Source: CAIMWS01 sp964409245 (GTDB lineage Bacteria > Verrucomicrobiota > Verrucomicrobiia > Limisphaerales > UBA1319). From it: a stretch of 64,000 bases of DNA. Positions 1 through 9,300 of this stretch are shown one piece after another (position 1 is the stretch's first letter; the number at the start of each line of letters is the position of its first letter). The notes under the pieces are model-generated. The model worked only from the letters and a program-made list of their open reading frames with translations. It was not told where the DNA came from and searched no databases. Location: assembly GCA_964409245.1 (NCBI GenBank), contig CAYPCQ010000021.1, positions 22,661 to 86,660 on the forward strand. The letters are read 5' to 3'. The position numbers and the translations under genes are program-made.

Positions 1-199
1 CTGGGTGGAAGAAGGGCTTGGGCTGGTTGGTTCCGTAATTGAACTGCCATAGGACAGTTCCGTTGTGGAGCAACGCAGCCGCGCCATCCCGCTGGTCCCA
101 GCGCAAGCCCGCCGGCGCGTTTTCGCCGGGCGGCAAAGCCAGTGCTTGGGAGGCGGCGATCAGCAGCATTCCGAGGCCGGGAAATAATTTTTTGTTCAT
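1..199 (-). CDS. DUF6807 (PmoA-like) family secreted protein, N-terminal fragment
   Basis: The gene starts at the ATG complementary to 197-199 and runs off the left edge, so only 66 residues are visible. They begin with a short signal peptide (MNKKLFPGLGMLLIAASQALA), followed by a region reading LLHNGTVLWQFNYG and KPFFHP. That N/YG...KP.FHP pattern is typical of the N-terminus of the DUF6807 family, annotated as PmoA-like although it is unrelated to methane oxidation in most genomes. It is the last visible gene of the minus-strand glycan-degradation cluster, 14 nt after the preceding stop. Function is unknown; family members are common in verrucomicrobial and planctomycete sugar-utilisation clusters. 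The family call rests on a short match. Confidence 0.6.
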   Translation of the reverse strand, partial: MNKKLFPGLGMLLIAASQALALPPGENAPAGLRWDQRDGAAALLHNGTVLWQFNYGTNQPKPFFHP

Positions 200-213
200 A
201 ACGGATTATATGC

Positions 214-1359
214 TCAGTCCTGATTGGTGGCCAGCTTCCGATTGGTCAGCAGGCCGATGCCGCGCCCCTGGTTCCCGCAGGCGCAGTAAAAGAGGTAAAA
301 GGTGTCGTTGGCGGGATTGCGGACCAGGGAGATCTTGTGGGCATACTGCTTGTCCAAACCGCCTGGATGCCCGCCGGCCTGGTAAAGGGGCTCGGGATGA
401 GCAGCCCAGTGCCGCAGATCCCGGGAGAAGGCGGCCATGATATGCGCGCCGCCCCGGCCTACGCCGAAGTAGAACATCACCCAGTGGTCCCCATCCCGAA
501 ACACCTTGCCATCGGAGCAGAACTGTTCGTCGTAGCCACCGGGACGCACCCGGACGATGGGATTGGCGGGGTAACGCTTCCAGTCGAGCAAGTTGGTGGA
601 GGTGGCGCCCCCCATCTGCTCAGTCCCGCCATGGGCGGCGTTGTAGAAGTTGTAGAACAGGCCACGGTCCTCGACCAGCCAGGGCTGGTAAATGCAGTCC
701 TTCTCCCAGGCGCCACAATCGGCATCCTGCACCGCCAGGATCGGCGTGTTCCTGGCCCGGCGCCAAACCAGTCCGTCCTCGCTCACCGCCACCCCCTCAT
801 ATCCGGGCCGCAGCTCATAGCCGCCTTGCAGCGGATAGCAACCATAGAGAGTCCAATATCGGCCATCCCGTTTTTTCAGCAGGCGCGGCGCGGCGATGTC
901 GTAAGATTCATAGAGGAACGCGCCAATGACACAGCCGCCATGGTCGAATTCATTGGGCGGGCCGAAGCCCATGGCCAGGCGCGGGCTGGCCCATTGCACC
1001 AGGTTCGTGCTCTCCGCCACAAAGGAATTGTAGCCCTGCCCGTTGAAACCGATGAAGCTCATGTGCCATTTCCCCGGCTGGCCGGGCAATTGGTAAACCG
1101 CCGGCACGTCGAAGCTGTGGAATTGCTCGTGGCCGGGAATCTTGAGATCCGATGGGATCACCGGGGCGGCGCGGTAATGCCAGCCCCGGTAGGGGGCCGA
1201 CCAGGCGTCCAGCGTGGCACGGTTGATCGGCGCCGCTTCCCCGGGAGCGTCTTTAGGCGCCGGGGGTTCCGCGGCGGCAGCCATGGGCGGACGGAGGGAC
1301 AGAGCCAGCGCGGCGATGAAGCCAATCGCCGCCGTTCGAGCCAGATGTTTTTTTATCAT
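214..1359 (-). CDS. secreted five-bladed beta-propeller glycosidase-like protein (GH43/GH32/GH130 type)
   Basis: This is a 381-residue protein. The ATG at 1359 is chosen because an AGGA-type ribosome site lies just upstream and a signal peptide follows directly (MIKKHLARTAAIGFIAALALSL, ending near AAAA). The frame stays open further upstream but without a secretion signal. The mature part has repeated propeller-like blades rich in W, DG and Y: WHMSFIGFNGQGYNSF, RYWTLYGCYP, GLFYNFYNAAHGG, HWVMFYFGVG and DTFYLFYCACG. This is the pattern of five-bladed glycosidases (GH43, GH32/68 and GH130). I cannot place catalytic acids reliably, so the family and substrate stay open. It sits between GH127 and the DUF6807 gene, and probably acts on a sugar released by the cluster. 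Confidence 0.65.
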   Translation of the reverse strand: MIKKHLARTAAIGFIAALALSLRPPMAAAAEPPAPKDAPGEAAPINRATLDAWSAPYRGWHYRAAPVIPSDLKIPGHEQFHSFDVPAVYQLPGQPGKWHMSFIGFNGQGYNSFVAESTNLVQWASPRLAMGFGPPNEFDHGGCVIGAFLYESYDIAAPRLLKKRDGRYWTLYGCYPLQGGYELRPGYEGVAVSEDGLVWRRARNTPILAVQDADCGAWEKDCIYQPWLVEDRGLFYNFYNAAHGGTEQMGGATSTNLLDWKRYPANPIVRVRPGGYDEQFCSDGKVFRDGDHWVMFYFGVGRGGAHIMAAFSRDLRHWAAHPEPLYQAGGHPGGLDKQYAHKISLVRNPANDTFYLFYCACGNQGRGIGLLTNRKLATNQD

Positions 1360-1475
1360 ATGTTTTCCTTTTGCATTCGCCAGGGAGGCATGGTGGCTCA
1401 ATTCCGCCCCGAACACAATCCTCCCGGGACGTTTAGCGTAACAGGCTACGCCTGGGCTGGGATAATCCCGGCCGC

Positions 1476-4064
1476 TTAATCAGCCACCGACTCCCCCGCC
1501 AGGACGGCGGCCAGCGGTTTTGGCCCGCGATTGTGAATGATGGCGTCCGCCTCGGGAGCGGCGCCGCTGGGGAACAACAAGACACCGCACACCACCGGGT
1601 TCGGGTCCGGCGCCCCCGGGTGCGGGCAGATGCGCACGTCCAGCCTGCCTTGCGCGTCGGTGACAACGGGGAAGAGATGCCCGGAAGGCGTGCCCTTGGC
1701 CGCCTGAAACGAATCCACCGTGGCGGCCACCTTCCCGGCCAGCTCGAGGTCCATCAGGCGCTGCCCGGGCTTGTCCCACCATCCCTCGTTGAATCCGACG
1801 AATACCTGATACTGCGTGGCCGGTTGCGCCGCGAAGCGGCAGGCAATGGCCCGCTTTCCCCCCACCAGCCATTGGCTGAACATCGGGTGCGCGCCCGCGG
1901 GGGCCAGGATCGCCGCCGCTGAACCAGGATTCAGGAAACGGCCGAACGGGCGGGTTTTCCGGGTGGCCGAAACCACCGGGAACGTCACCTGCCGCAACCG
2001 GGCACTTCGGGCGCCCATCGGCACCAACTGGACCGTCACGGGCGTTCCGTCGAACTCGCTGACCAGCTGGCCTTCCAGCACGACCGGCGGGTCATCGAGC
2101 GGGCGGTCGGGATTGGAGCCGGCGGCGCTGGCGCGTTTGGGGGTGAACCCGAAACCCGGGCTGGCCCGCTGCGAGGCCGGGAGCGCCTGCTTGTCTTCAC
2201 CATTATCGGCGGACACCAGATAGTCTTCGAAGCCGGGCCGGCTGTAGATCTTGACCGTCCGGGCCGTTCCCGGGACGGGCAAAACATAGAGCAGCGGGCC
2301 GTATTGGAGGGCCACTTCGCCGTTGATGGCCGGCACCTCGCGGATGGCCTGATCGAATTGGATCGTCACCTTGTCCCCTGGATTCCAGATCTTCCGCACC
2401 TGCCAGAACCCGTTGGTGAGGCGGATGCCGGCGCCGGGGCAGGCGATGCGGGCGGCGCCCGACCAGGCCGGATGGCGCAGCCACAGGCAGAAGCTGGCCG
2501 GCTGGGAAGGACGCACAGTCAGCTCCACCTCGCCCGCATAGGGATAGAGCGTTTTTTCCTCGATGGCCACGGCGGTCCCGGCGATTTCCGTGGTCAATTC
2601 CGACGGGCCGTAAAGCAGGGCGGCAATGGCCGGCTCAGCGGTGTTGGGGCGCACCCAGGAATTGGCGAGGTAACAGGCCGCCACGCGGGTGGAGTTGGGG
2701 TTGCAGCAAACAGCGACCTGCTGGTGCGTGGGCGAGAACCGCTGGCGGCGGCCGAACTCATCATTCACCGACAGCCGGTTCTCGGGGGAACAATAGATGA
2801 CGGCGGTGCCGTCCGGAACCCGGGAGCCTTGGGCCGCGTTGACCCAGAGGTGCTCCGCCGCCCCCGCCCAGCCGGTGCCCCCGAATTTCCGGGCGGCGCT
2901 GAGCAAGGTGGATTGCCGTTCTAGGATGGTGCAATATTCATAGCCCGCCTGCCAAGGGTGCGGTGGAGCGGCGATGCCCTCCTGGCTGACCAAGGCGCCG
3001 CTGGGCATGATCCAGCGGTCCATGGCGGCGACAATCCCGGCCGCAATCCGCCGGTATTGCTCCTCGCCGGTGGCCAGCCAGAGCCAAAGCGGCAGGCGCA
3101 TGGATTCGGTCACGGTGGCGCCGTGGCCGCCCCAGAAGCAGTCATTGAAGGCGGCCTGGCCATCCGCCCGCATTATTTCCGGGGTTTCGAGAAGCGCTTT
3201 CAGATTGGGGCATTCGCGGTAGAGGCGGAGGCCGAAGTCGCGGTATTTCGGATTGCCGGTCCGGGCGTGCAGCTGCTCGAGCAAATCCCCGTACATATGG
3301 TCATGCTGGCTGAACTGGATTTGCTGGCCGGCCGCGTAGCCGTCAAGGGTGCGGTCCACCGCCCGCTGAACCGACCGCCAGACCCGGTCATCGCCGGCCG
3401 CCTCCGCATAGGCGAGCAGGCCGCGGAAAAGGCAGGTCTGCGTCCAAAGCTCCCCCTGGCCCCGGTAGCGCAGCTCGGGGGAAAAGATGCCCAGGTAGCC
3501 GTCGGCCTCCTGCGCGGCGAGGATATGTTCGAGGTAGGCTTTCGCCTTGGCCATGGCCTCCGGCTCGCCAGTCAGGCACGCCATCATCAGGTGCCCGCAG
3601 CGCCAGTTGCCCTCGGTCTCCCCGTTCCACCAGGCGACCGCCTCGGCGTTGCCCGCGTTGGGTTTCCCCGGCCGGTTGCGGCCGCTGGCGAAAATGTCGC
3701 TGGCGGCTTCATGGCACAGTTCATCCAGATGGCCGGCGAAGCCATCCCGGAGGTCGCGGCGCAGCTGTTCCAGGATCCAGCCACGAGGCTTGGCCGCGCC
3801 GAAGCGCAACGGGAAGAAGGCTGGCTGGGCGGCGGCTGGCGCGGCTGGCGCTGAGAAGGAGTCCGGCGCACAGGCCGCACTGGCCGCCACCATCGCCAAG
3901 GCAAGCCACCGGACCCAAGGCCGCCAGATGGCGGCGGCGCCCCCCGGCGCCACAGCTTGCCGGCCGTGCCTTTGGGCTGGCCCTGAATACCGGGGCCCCC
4001 GGCCCGGCTGGGGATTGGGAACTTGAGCGATGGTTTCCATCCAGCGCATGGTTTTGGAGTTCAT
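1476..4064 (-). CDS. GH127-family glycoside hydrolase (DUF1680, beta-L-arabinofuranosidase-like)
   Basis: This is an 862-residue protein. Residues 50-65 form a hydrophobic export segment ending in SAAC, a possible but non-canonical lipobox. Residues about 80-640 have the GH127 (alpha/alpha)6 layout: WWNGETEGNWRCGHLM near 145-160, and LWTQTCLFRGLLAYA near 206. In GH127 the active site is a Zn-thiolate cluster. The candidate ligands are E376 and C378 in GYEYC and the adjacent C453-C454 in VAVCCNPNSTR, one of the latter being the nucleophile; E362 is a possible acid/base. The spacing resembles that of Bifidobacterium HypBA1. Expected activity is release of beta-L-arabinofuranose, although the family is broader. 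The start codon overlaps the stop of the upstream GH29 gene (ATGA), so translation is probably coupled. Confidence 0.85.
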   Translation of the reverse strand: MNSKTMRWMETIAQVPNPQPGRGPRYSGPAQRHGRQAVAPGGAAAIWRPWVRWLALAMVAASAACAPDSFSAPAAPAAAQPAFFPLRFGAAKPRGWILEQLRRDLRDGFAGHLDELCHEAASDIFASGRNRPGKPNAGNAEAVAWWNGETEGNWRCGHLMMACLTGEPEAMAKAKAYLEHILAAQEADGYLGIFSPELRYRGQGELWTQTCLFRGLLAYAEAAGDDRVWRSVQRAVDRTLDGYAAGQQIQFSQHDHMYGDLLEQLHARTGNPKYRDFGLRLYRECPNLKALLETPEIMRADGQAAFNDCFWGGHGATVTESMRLPLWLWLATGEEQYRRIAAGIVAAMDRWIMPSGALVSQEGIAAPPHPWQAGYEYCTILERQSTLLSAARKFGGTGWAGAAEHLWVNAAQGSRVPDGTAVIYCSPENRLSVNDEFGRRQRFSPTHQQVAVCCNPNSTRVAACYLANSWVRPNTAEPAIAALLYGPSELTTEIAGTAVAIEEKTLYPYAGEVELTVRPSQPASFCLWLRHPAWSGAARIACPGAGIRLTNGFWQVRKIWNPGDKVTIQFDQAIREVPAINGEVALQYGPLLYVLPVPGTARTVKIYSRPGFEDYLVSADNGEDKQALPASQRASPGFGFTPKRASAAGSNPDRPLDDPPVVLEGQLVSEFDGTPVTVQLVPMGARSARLRQVTFPVVSATRKTRPFGRFLNPGSAAAILAPAGAHPMFSQWLVGGKRAIACRFAAQPATQYQVFVGFNEGWWDKPGQRLMDLELAGKVAATVDSFQAAKGTPSGHLFPVVTDAQGRLDVRICPHPGAPDPNPVVCGVLLFPSGAAPEADAIIHNRGPKPLAAVLAGESVAD

Positions 4065-6337
4065 GGTTGAGTGATAAATCCGGCGTCCACCAGGTCGATA
4101 TTATCGCCGTGAATCCCATCGGCGTTGTCCTCGAGCACGATTCGCAGGCGGGACGCCTCCGTTGCGCCAGCGAGCGGGACATTGATGTTCCACAGGCCGT
4201 CCTGGCCGGTGAGCACGGGTGTCTGGCTTAACAGCCGGCCGCCGAGAAACACCGTCACCACGGCACTGCCCTGGCCTTTAGCGGCATCGTCGATGCCCAC
4301 CCGGCAGACGAACCGCCGGAAAGGCGGCTGGACGGCGAAGACGGCCTCGCCCGGGGCGTGCAGGCCCACGCCGCGCGCGAAGGTCACGCCGCCCACCTTC
4401 AGCGGCTGGCCGTGGCAGTTGAGATTGCGCCAGTCCGTGACCCCCGGTGCCTGCCAGGCCGTCTTGAACGAGACTGGATTCAGCGTGTCGAGATGGACGT
4501 CCGGCCGGGGCGGAACCGGCGGGCTGGTCTGGAGCCGGGCTGAAACGGTTTGCCCCACCCGCTGGCCGGCGCGCACGCACCCCGCCTTGAGCACAACCGT
4601 CCCCTCAGGCAGCGGCACCGGGCCCGCATAAGGCGTCGAACCGGGCGCAGGCTCGCTGCCATCGAGCGTATAGACAACCTGGCCGCATTTCCCGAGGGAT
4701 TCGAGCTTGACCGGCGCGTGCAGGCCGCTCCGGCTGATCACCACCTTGGGTTCCATGGGGATCCGGATCGCCCAGGCATGCTGGCACGGCCGCGCTGGCT
4801 CGTCCTGCATCGCCGCCGGGATGCCGATGGCGAGCGTCTGCCCGTCCTGCCGCCAGGCCAGCGGTTCGGCGGCGCCCAGCATGAAAATCCGGGCGCCTTT
4901 TTCCGCCCGGACCCCTTTGAGCGCCAGGCTGGTCCCCGGCCATTCTTTGCAGATGGCGTAGGCAAATTGGCCATCCTTGCTGCGGGTGTAACGAACACTG
5001 CCCTCCTGATGCGGAGGCAGAACGCGCGTGGCGTAAATGGCTTCGCCGTTGACCTTCAGCCACGCGCCCAGGGCCTGCAAGCGTTGCACCACGCTGGCGG
5101 GATACCGGCCTGCCGCATCCGGCCCGCCGATGATGGCGAGGTTTCCGTTGCGGCTCACAATGTCGATGAAAAGGTGGACCAACCGGGCGGGCGGGCCGAG
5201 CGATGGATCATTATCTTCATAATTGAAGGCGAACGACTGGCTGATGCCCTGGCATTCTTCCCAGGGATGGGTGAAGGATTGCGTGGTGTTATACTCGCTG
5301 CAGAACACATCACCGTGCCGGTCCCGCGTGCCGAGGCCATAGCGGTCGTTGACGAACACTTCCTTGCGCCCCTGGGCGCGATTGTAGAAGTAGGCCGCCA
5401 GCTCGCGGCTGCGGAGGGTTTCCGCCGGTGTGGCCCATTCCCCATCCATCCAAAGCCCGTCGGGGTCAAACCGCTCAATCATCTCCTTGACCAAAGGCGC
5501 CAGGTAATGGTCGTAGTAGTTCCTGACCGGGATGTTGCCCGAGACCCGCCGCTGGTTTTCAGGGGTCAGCGGATGCGTGCCCGCGTAACTGCCCCAATTC
5601 CAGAGGCGGCAGCACGCCCGGCCGTCCTCGCCCAGCATGGCGGTTGCCCATTCCTCATAGCAGAAATACAAGGCCACCTTCAGATCCCGTTTTCTCGCCG
5701 CCGCCAGCAGGGGGGTGAGCAAATCCTGCTTCGGCCCCAGCTGGACAAAGTTGCGTTTCGTCCACTGCGAATCCCACCAGGCGACACCGTCGTGGTGCTT
5801 GGACATGGTGATGAGATAGCGGGCCCCGGCTTCCTGGTAGAGGCTGGCCAGCGCCTCCGGATCGTAAGCCCCGGCTTTGAACAGGGGCAGGAAGTCGTCC
5901 CACTGGAAATCAGCGCCCCAGTGTTGGGCATGGTGCGCCCGCACCTCCGGATCGGTATACATGGCGCAGCCGTAGGCATCCGGATACATCGCTCCGCCGC
6001 GTTTTTTGTCCCAGGCGGGCACCGCGTGCATTCCCCAGTTCAGCATCACCCCCAGCTTGGCATCCCGGAACCATTCCGGAGCCTGGTGCTGATCAAGCGA
6101 CTCCCAGGTGGGCTTCCACGGTCCCCGCTCGTTGGCTTGCTGGATCTCCTTGAGTTCCGCCTCCGCCCGCTGCATCTGGGCGGCCGAATATTCCGCCGCC
6201 AATTGCTCCGTGCTGAGCGGAAATCGGAAAGGCTGGAAATCCGCCGGCCGCCCGGGCGGCGGGCTTGGCTGCGCGGGCAGGCTGGCCAGCGCCCCCAGCA
6301 GCAAGACGGCGCCAAGGAAAGATTGGCTTGGCTTCAT
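4061..6337 (-). CDS. secreted alpha-L-fucosidase (GH29) with CHB_HEX_C and NPCBM modules
   Basis: This is a 758-residue protein with a signal peptide (MKPSQSFLGAVLLLGALASL). The GH29 catalytic barrel covers about residues 85-440 and shows WFRDAKLGVMLNWGMHAVP, ITMSKHHDGVAWWDS and DPDGLWMDGEW, in which D298 is the expected nucleophile. Near 555-600 a short module reads VVYTLDGSEPAPGSTPYAGP, typical of chitobiase/beta-hexosaminidase C-terminal domains. The last 120 residues (GVTFARGVGLHAPGEAVF, then GDNIDLVDAGF) look like an NPCBM carbohydrate-binding domain. It would hydrolyse terminal alpha-L-fucose outside the cytoplasm. It follows the sulfatase fusion by about 60 nt and overlaps GH127, consistent with one transcript. 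Confidence 0.92.
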   Translation of the reverse strand: MKPSQSFLGAVLLLGALASLPAQPSPPPGRPADFQPFRFPLSTEQLAAEYSAAQMQRAEAELKEIQQANERGPWKPTWESLDQHQAPEWFRDAKLGVMLNWGMHAVPAWDKKRGGAMYPDAYGCAMYTDPEVRAHHAQHWGADFQWDDFLPLFKAGAYDPEALASLYQEAGARYLITMSKHHDGVAWWDSQWTKRNFVQLGPKQDLLTPLLAAARKRDLKVALYFCYEEWATAMLGEDGRACCRLWNWGSYAGTHPLTPENQRRVSGNIPVRNYYDHYLAPLVKEMIERFDPDGLWMDGEWATPAETLRSRELAAYFYNRAQGRKEVFVNDRYGLGTRDRHGDVFCSEYNTTQSFTHPWEECQGISQSFAFNYEDNDPSLGPPARLVHLFIDIVSRNGNLAIIGGPDAAGRYPASVVQRLQALGAWLKVNGEAIYATRVLPPHQEGSVRYTRSKDGQFAYAICKEWPGTSLALKGVRAEKGARIFMLGAAEPLAWRQDGQTLAIGIPAAMQDEPARPCQHAWAIRIPMEPKVVISRSGLHAPVKLESLGKCGQVVYTLDGSEPAPGSTPYAGPVPLPEGTVVLKAGCVRAGQRVGQTVSARLQTSPPVPPRPDVHLDTLNPVSFKTAWQAPGVTDWRNLNCHGQPLKVGGVTFARGVGLHAPGEAVFAVQPPFRRFVCRVGIDDAAKGQGSAVVTVFLGGRLLSQTPVLTGQDGLWNINVPLAGATEASRLRIVLEDNADGIHGDNIDLVDAGFITQP

Positions 6338-6398
6338 GCGATGAGTTCTTGGGGAAGAGGTTCGGGGATGGCTTTCATGCTCCTATTCCACAGCCTTT

Positions 6399-9300
6399 TC
6401 ACTTGGCGGCGGCGGTGGCTGGTGGACGCGCCGCCGTGAGAAAGACCGACTTCACCGGTTCGAGGAGGAGACGCACGCGGGTGATTTCCTGGCCCTGCTC
6501 CGTTGCGTGCGAGCAGTCCGCTGGCAGCATCGCGCCCGTGTGCGGATCCCACCGCTGCAGCGTGTGCCGGCCGCGCAACCGGACCCAGGCATCCACGCGG
6601 TCATTGCTGGAATTCGCAAAGTAATAGAGGTGGGCATCATCCTTGACCTTGTGGAGATAGGACAACATGCCGCCGCCCGAATTGGCCGCGGGAGGATTCT
6701 CCAGGGCCACATCGGCGATGGGGAGGGCGTCATCCAGGATGGCCGCCAGCGTCCCGGCGGTGGGATTGGCGGCAAAATAAGCCTTGCCGCCGCGGGCGTT
6801 GCTCCGCGCCACGAACGGCTTCACGTTTTCATCCACATCCACACACGGGACGTCCTTGATCACCCAATAGCGGCCATCCACCAGCTTGTGCGGGCGCAGC
6901 CGCTCTTGGGCGGGCCAGAACTGCCACAGGTAATGGTTGCGCCCGTCCTCGGAAGCACGGAAGACCAGGCCGGCGGGCGCGTCGTTGGTGCTTAAGTCCG
7001 CCTCGATCACGTAATCGGTCCAGCCGGCGCCGGCCCGGCTGCGCATGGCGTGGTTTTCCCCAACCGTCAGCCAGCCGTGGCTGATGCTGGCGTTCTGCGT
7101 GTTGGTCCATTGCCCCAGGCCGGCGGAAAAATCGTCCTGGAACAGGATGTTCCCCGCCAGCGAAGTGACCTTCAGCCGGGCGATGCCCGCCCGCTCATCG
7201 TTTGATTCCCGGAAGCCGATGGTTCCTTTCCGGAACGTCTCATCCACGGTCACATCCACCAGCACCCCCTTGACGTAAGTCTTGATCGTGGAGCCGGCAG
7301 CCTCCAGGCGGATGTGATAAGGTAGCTGGGTGGACATCGCCATGGCGCCCGCGGGCGCCGGGCCAAACATCTCCGCGATCGTGCGCTGGACCTCGGCGTC
7401 GTGGCCGAACTCGCTGGACTTGAAGGGCAGCTGGGTGGTGCCCACGACGCGGCCGCCCTGCTCCCAAAAGGCCCGGATCTTCCGCAGGTTGTTCCAGGAG
7501 ATCACTTTGCCACCCGGGATGATGACCACGCGGTAGTCCTCCCAATTGCTGGCATTGCCCAACCGCAGAATGGGTCCATCCACCCGGCAACGCTGGTCGA
7601 GGATCTCCGGGTGGAGAAAGGTGAAATCCCGGCGCACCTGCCCGGTGAGCCGGCCGCTGAGCTTCAGGTAATCGGCCTCCGGCGGCGCATCCTTGCCCCA
7701 ATTCGGCTGCTGAAGCCCCGGCACATCGAACTGATAAGCCGCCTGCAGGGCCACGACCGGGTAGAGCATCGCGAGGTCCGCCACATGCCGGCCGCCTTGC
7801 AGCATCAGGCTGCACCGGCCCACGAATTGGTTGTAGGCGGGCAGCTCGGCGCCGAAGCGCGGATTGCGATGGGAAAACTCGGGCGGGATGTGCATTTTTG
7901 AAGGTTCATACCACATGCCGTGCGGGATCATCAGGTTCGCCCCCCGGGCATACAGCTCCATGGCCGAGCGATAGAGCATGGCCTTATCCACGCTGCTATC
8001 CGGGTAGTTGCCGTAGATCTCCACCGCGGTGACCGGCCGGTCATAGGTGAACGCGGCGGAGGTGGGCAGCTTGAAGCCATCGCGGCCATGGCCGTAATAA
8101 TGGATCGAGTCGAGCAGCGGGATGTCGCAGTGCTGGTAGAACTTGATGTTGTCGCCGCTGACTTCCACCGGCTGGGGCTCGTAGTTCCCGGCGGGGTGGC
8201 CCGAAACCTGGATGCCATGGGCGGCGCACCATTCGTGCAGTGTGCGCACGAAGCCTTCGCTCATCAGCTCGGCACGCATCCCGAATAACGCAACCCGGGC
8301 CGCTTCCGTGTCCGGTCCGATATCGTACCACAACGCCGGATAGAGCAGCGCTGGATCTGCGCCGTGCTTCTGCTTGAATTTGGTGTTGAAGGCCGTCGTC
8401 CAGGTGCGGCCGCCCGAGGTATAGACCATCGCCGCGTCATCGAAGAACGATTGGACAATGGTGGTTCCAAAATGCCGGCCAAAGCGCCGGGCAAATTGGT
8501 CATAGGTGAGCGCCATCCAGCGCTTCACCGCCTCGGGATCCAGGTAGTCCACAAATCCGCTCTCCGGCACGCAAACAAAAAACATGATCTTCCAAGCGCC
8601 GGGCGGCGCCGGCCAGGCCAGGAGGCCGTCCTTGATGAAGCCAGCCAGGTCCACACGCTGCCGGGTCGTCGTTTCCATGGCGATGGCAGCCATCAAAGTG
8701 CCTTGGGGAACCTGGCTTTCCACCAGGCAGGATCCAGCGGCTTTGCTCTCCACTTTCCGCAGGTTCTTGAGTGTGCTGCCGGGATGCTGCCGGGCCAGGC
8801 GCCCGCCAGCAGTTCCGGTGGGGAAATTGATGTCGTCATAGAAGATGACTTTAAGCCCAAGCTTCTCCGCCAGCTCCAGCAGGAGGCCGTAGCGGCCAAA
8901 ATATTCCTCGGTCAGGTATTCCGGCCGGGCGGCGCCCAGTGTCAAGGGTGCGAAGCCGCCGAAACCAGCCTGATCGCGCATGGCCTGGATCTGCTCGCGG
9001 AGCACGTTGCTGTCGAGCGGGGCATTGAGCCAATAAAGCGGCCATGCGTGGTAGCGCAGCGGCGGATCCTTGAAGTCACCAGCGATATTTTCCGCAGCCC
9101 CGGAATCCTTCAGCGAGGCCGCGCGGGGTGCGCTTGATTTCGCAGCCACCTGGTCGGGCCATTCGATGGTTTTGCCGGTGGCCAAATCGGTGGGCATGAG
9201 CGCGTTTTCCGCGCGCAGGCGTTCGCCCAAAAGCCCGGCAAGTTCCCGGGCTTTCGCCCCGTTTTCCTTCGCCAGGTCCCGTTTCTCGCTGATGTCTTCG

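Noticed and set aside
4550..6439. Long open plus-strand frame opposite the GH29-NPCBM gene
   Set aside because: It is a composition artefact antisense to a well-supported fucosidase.
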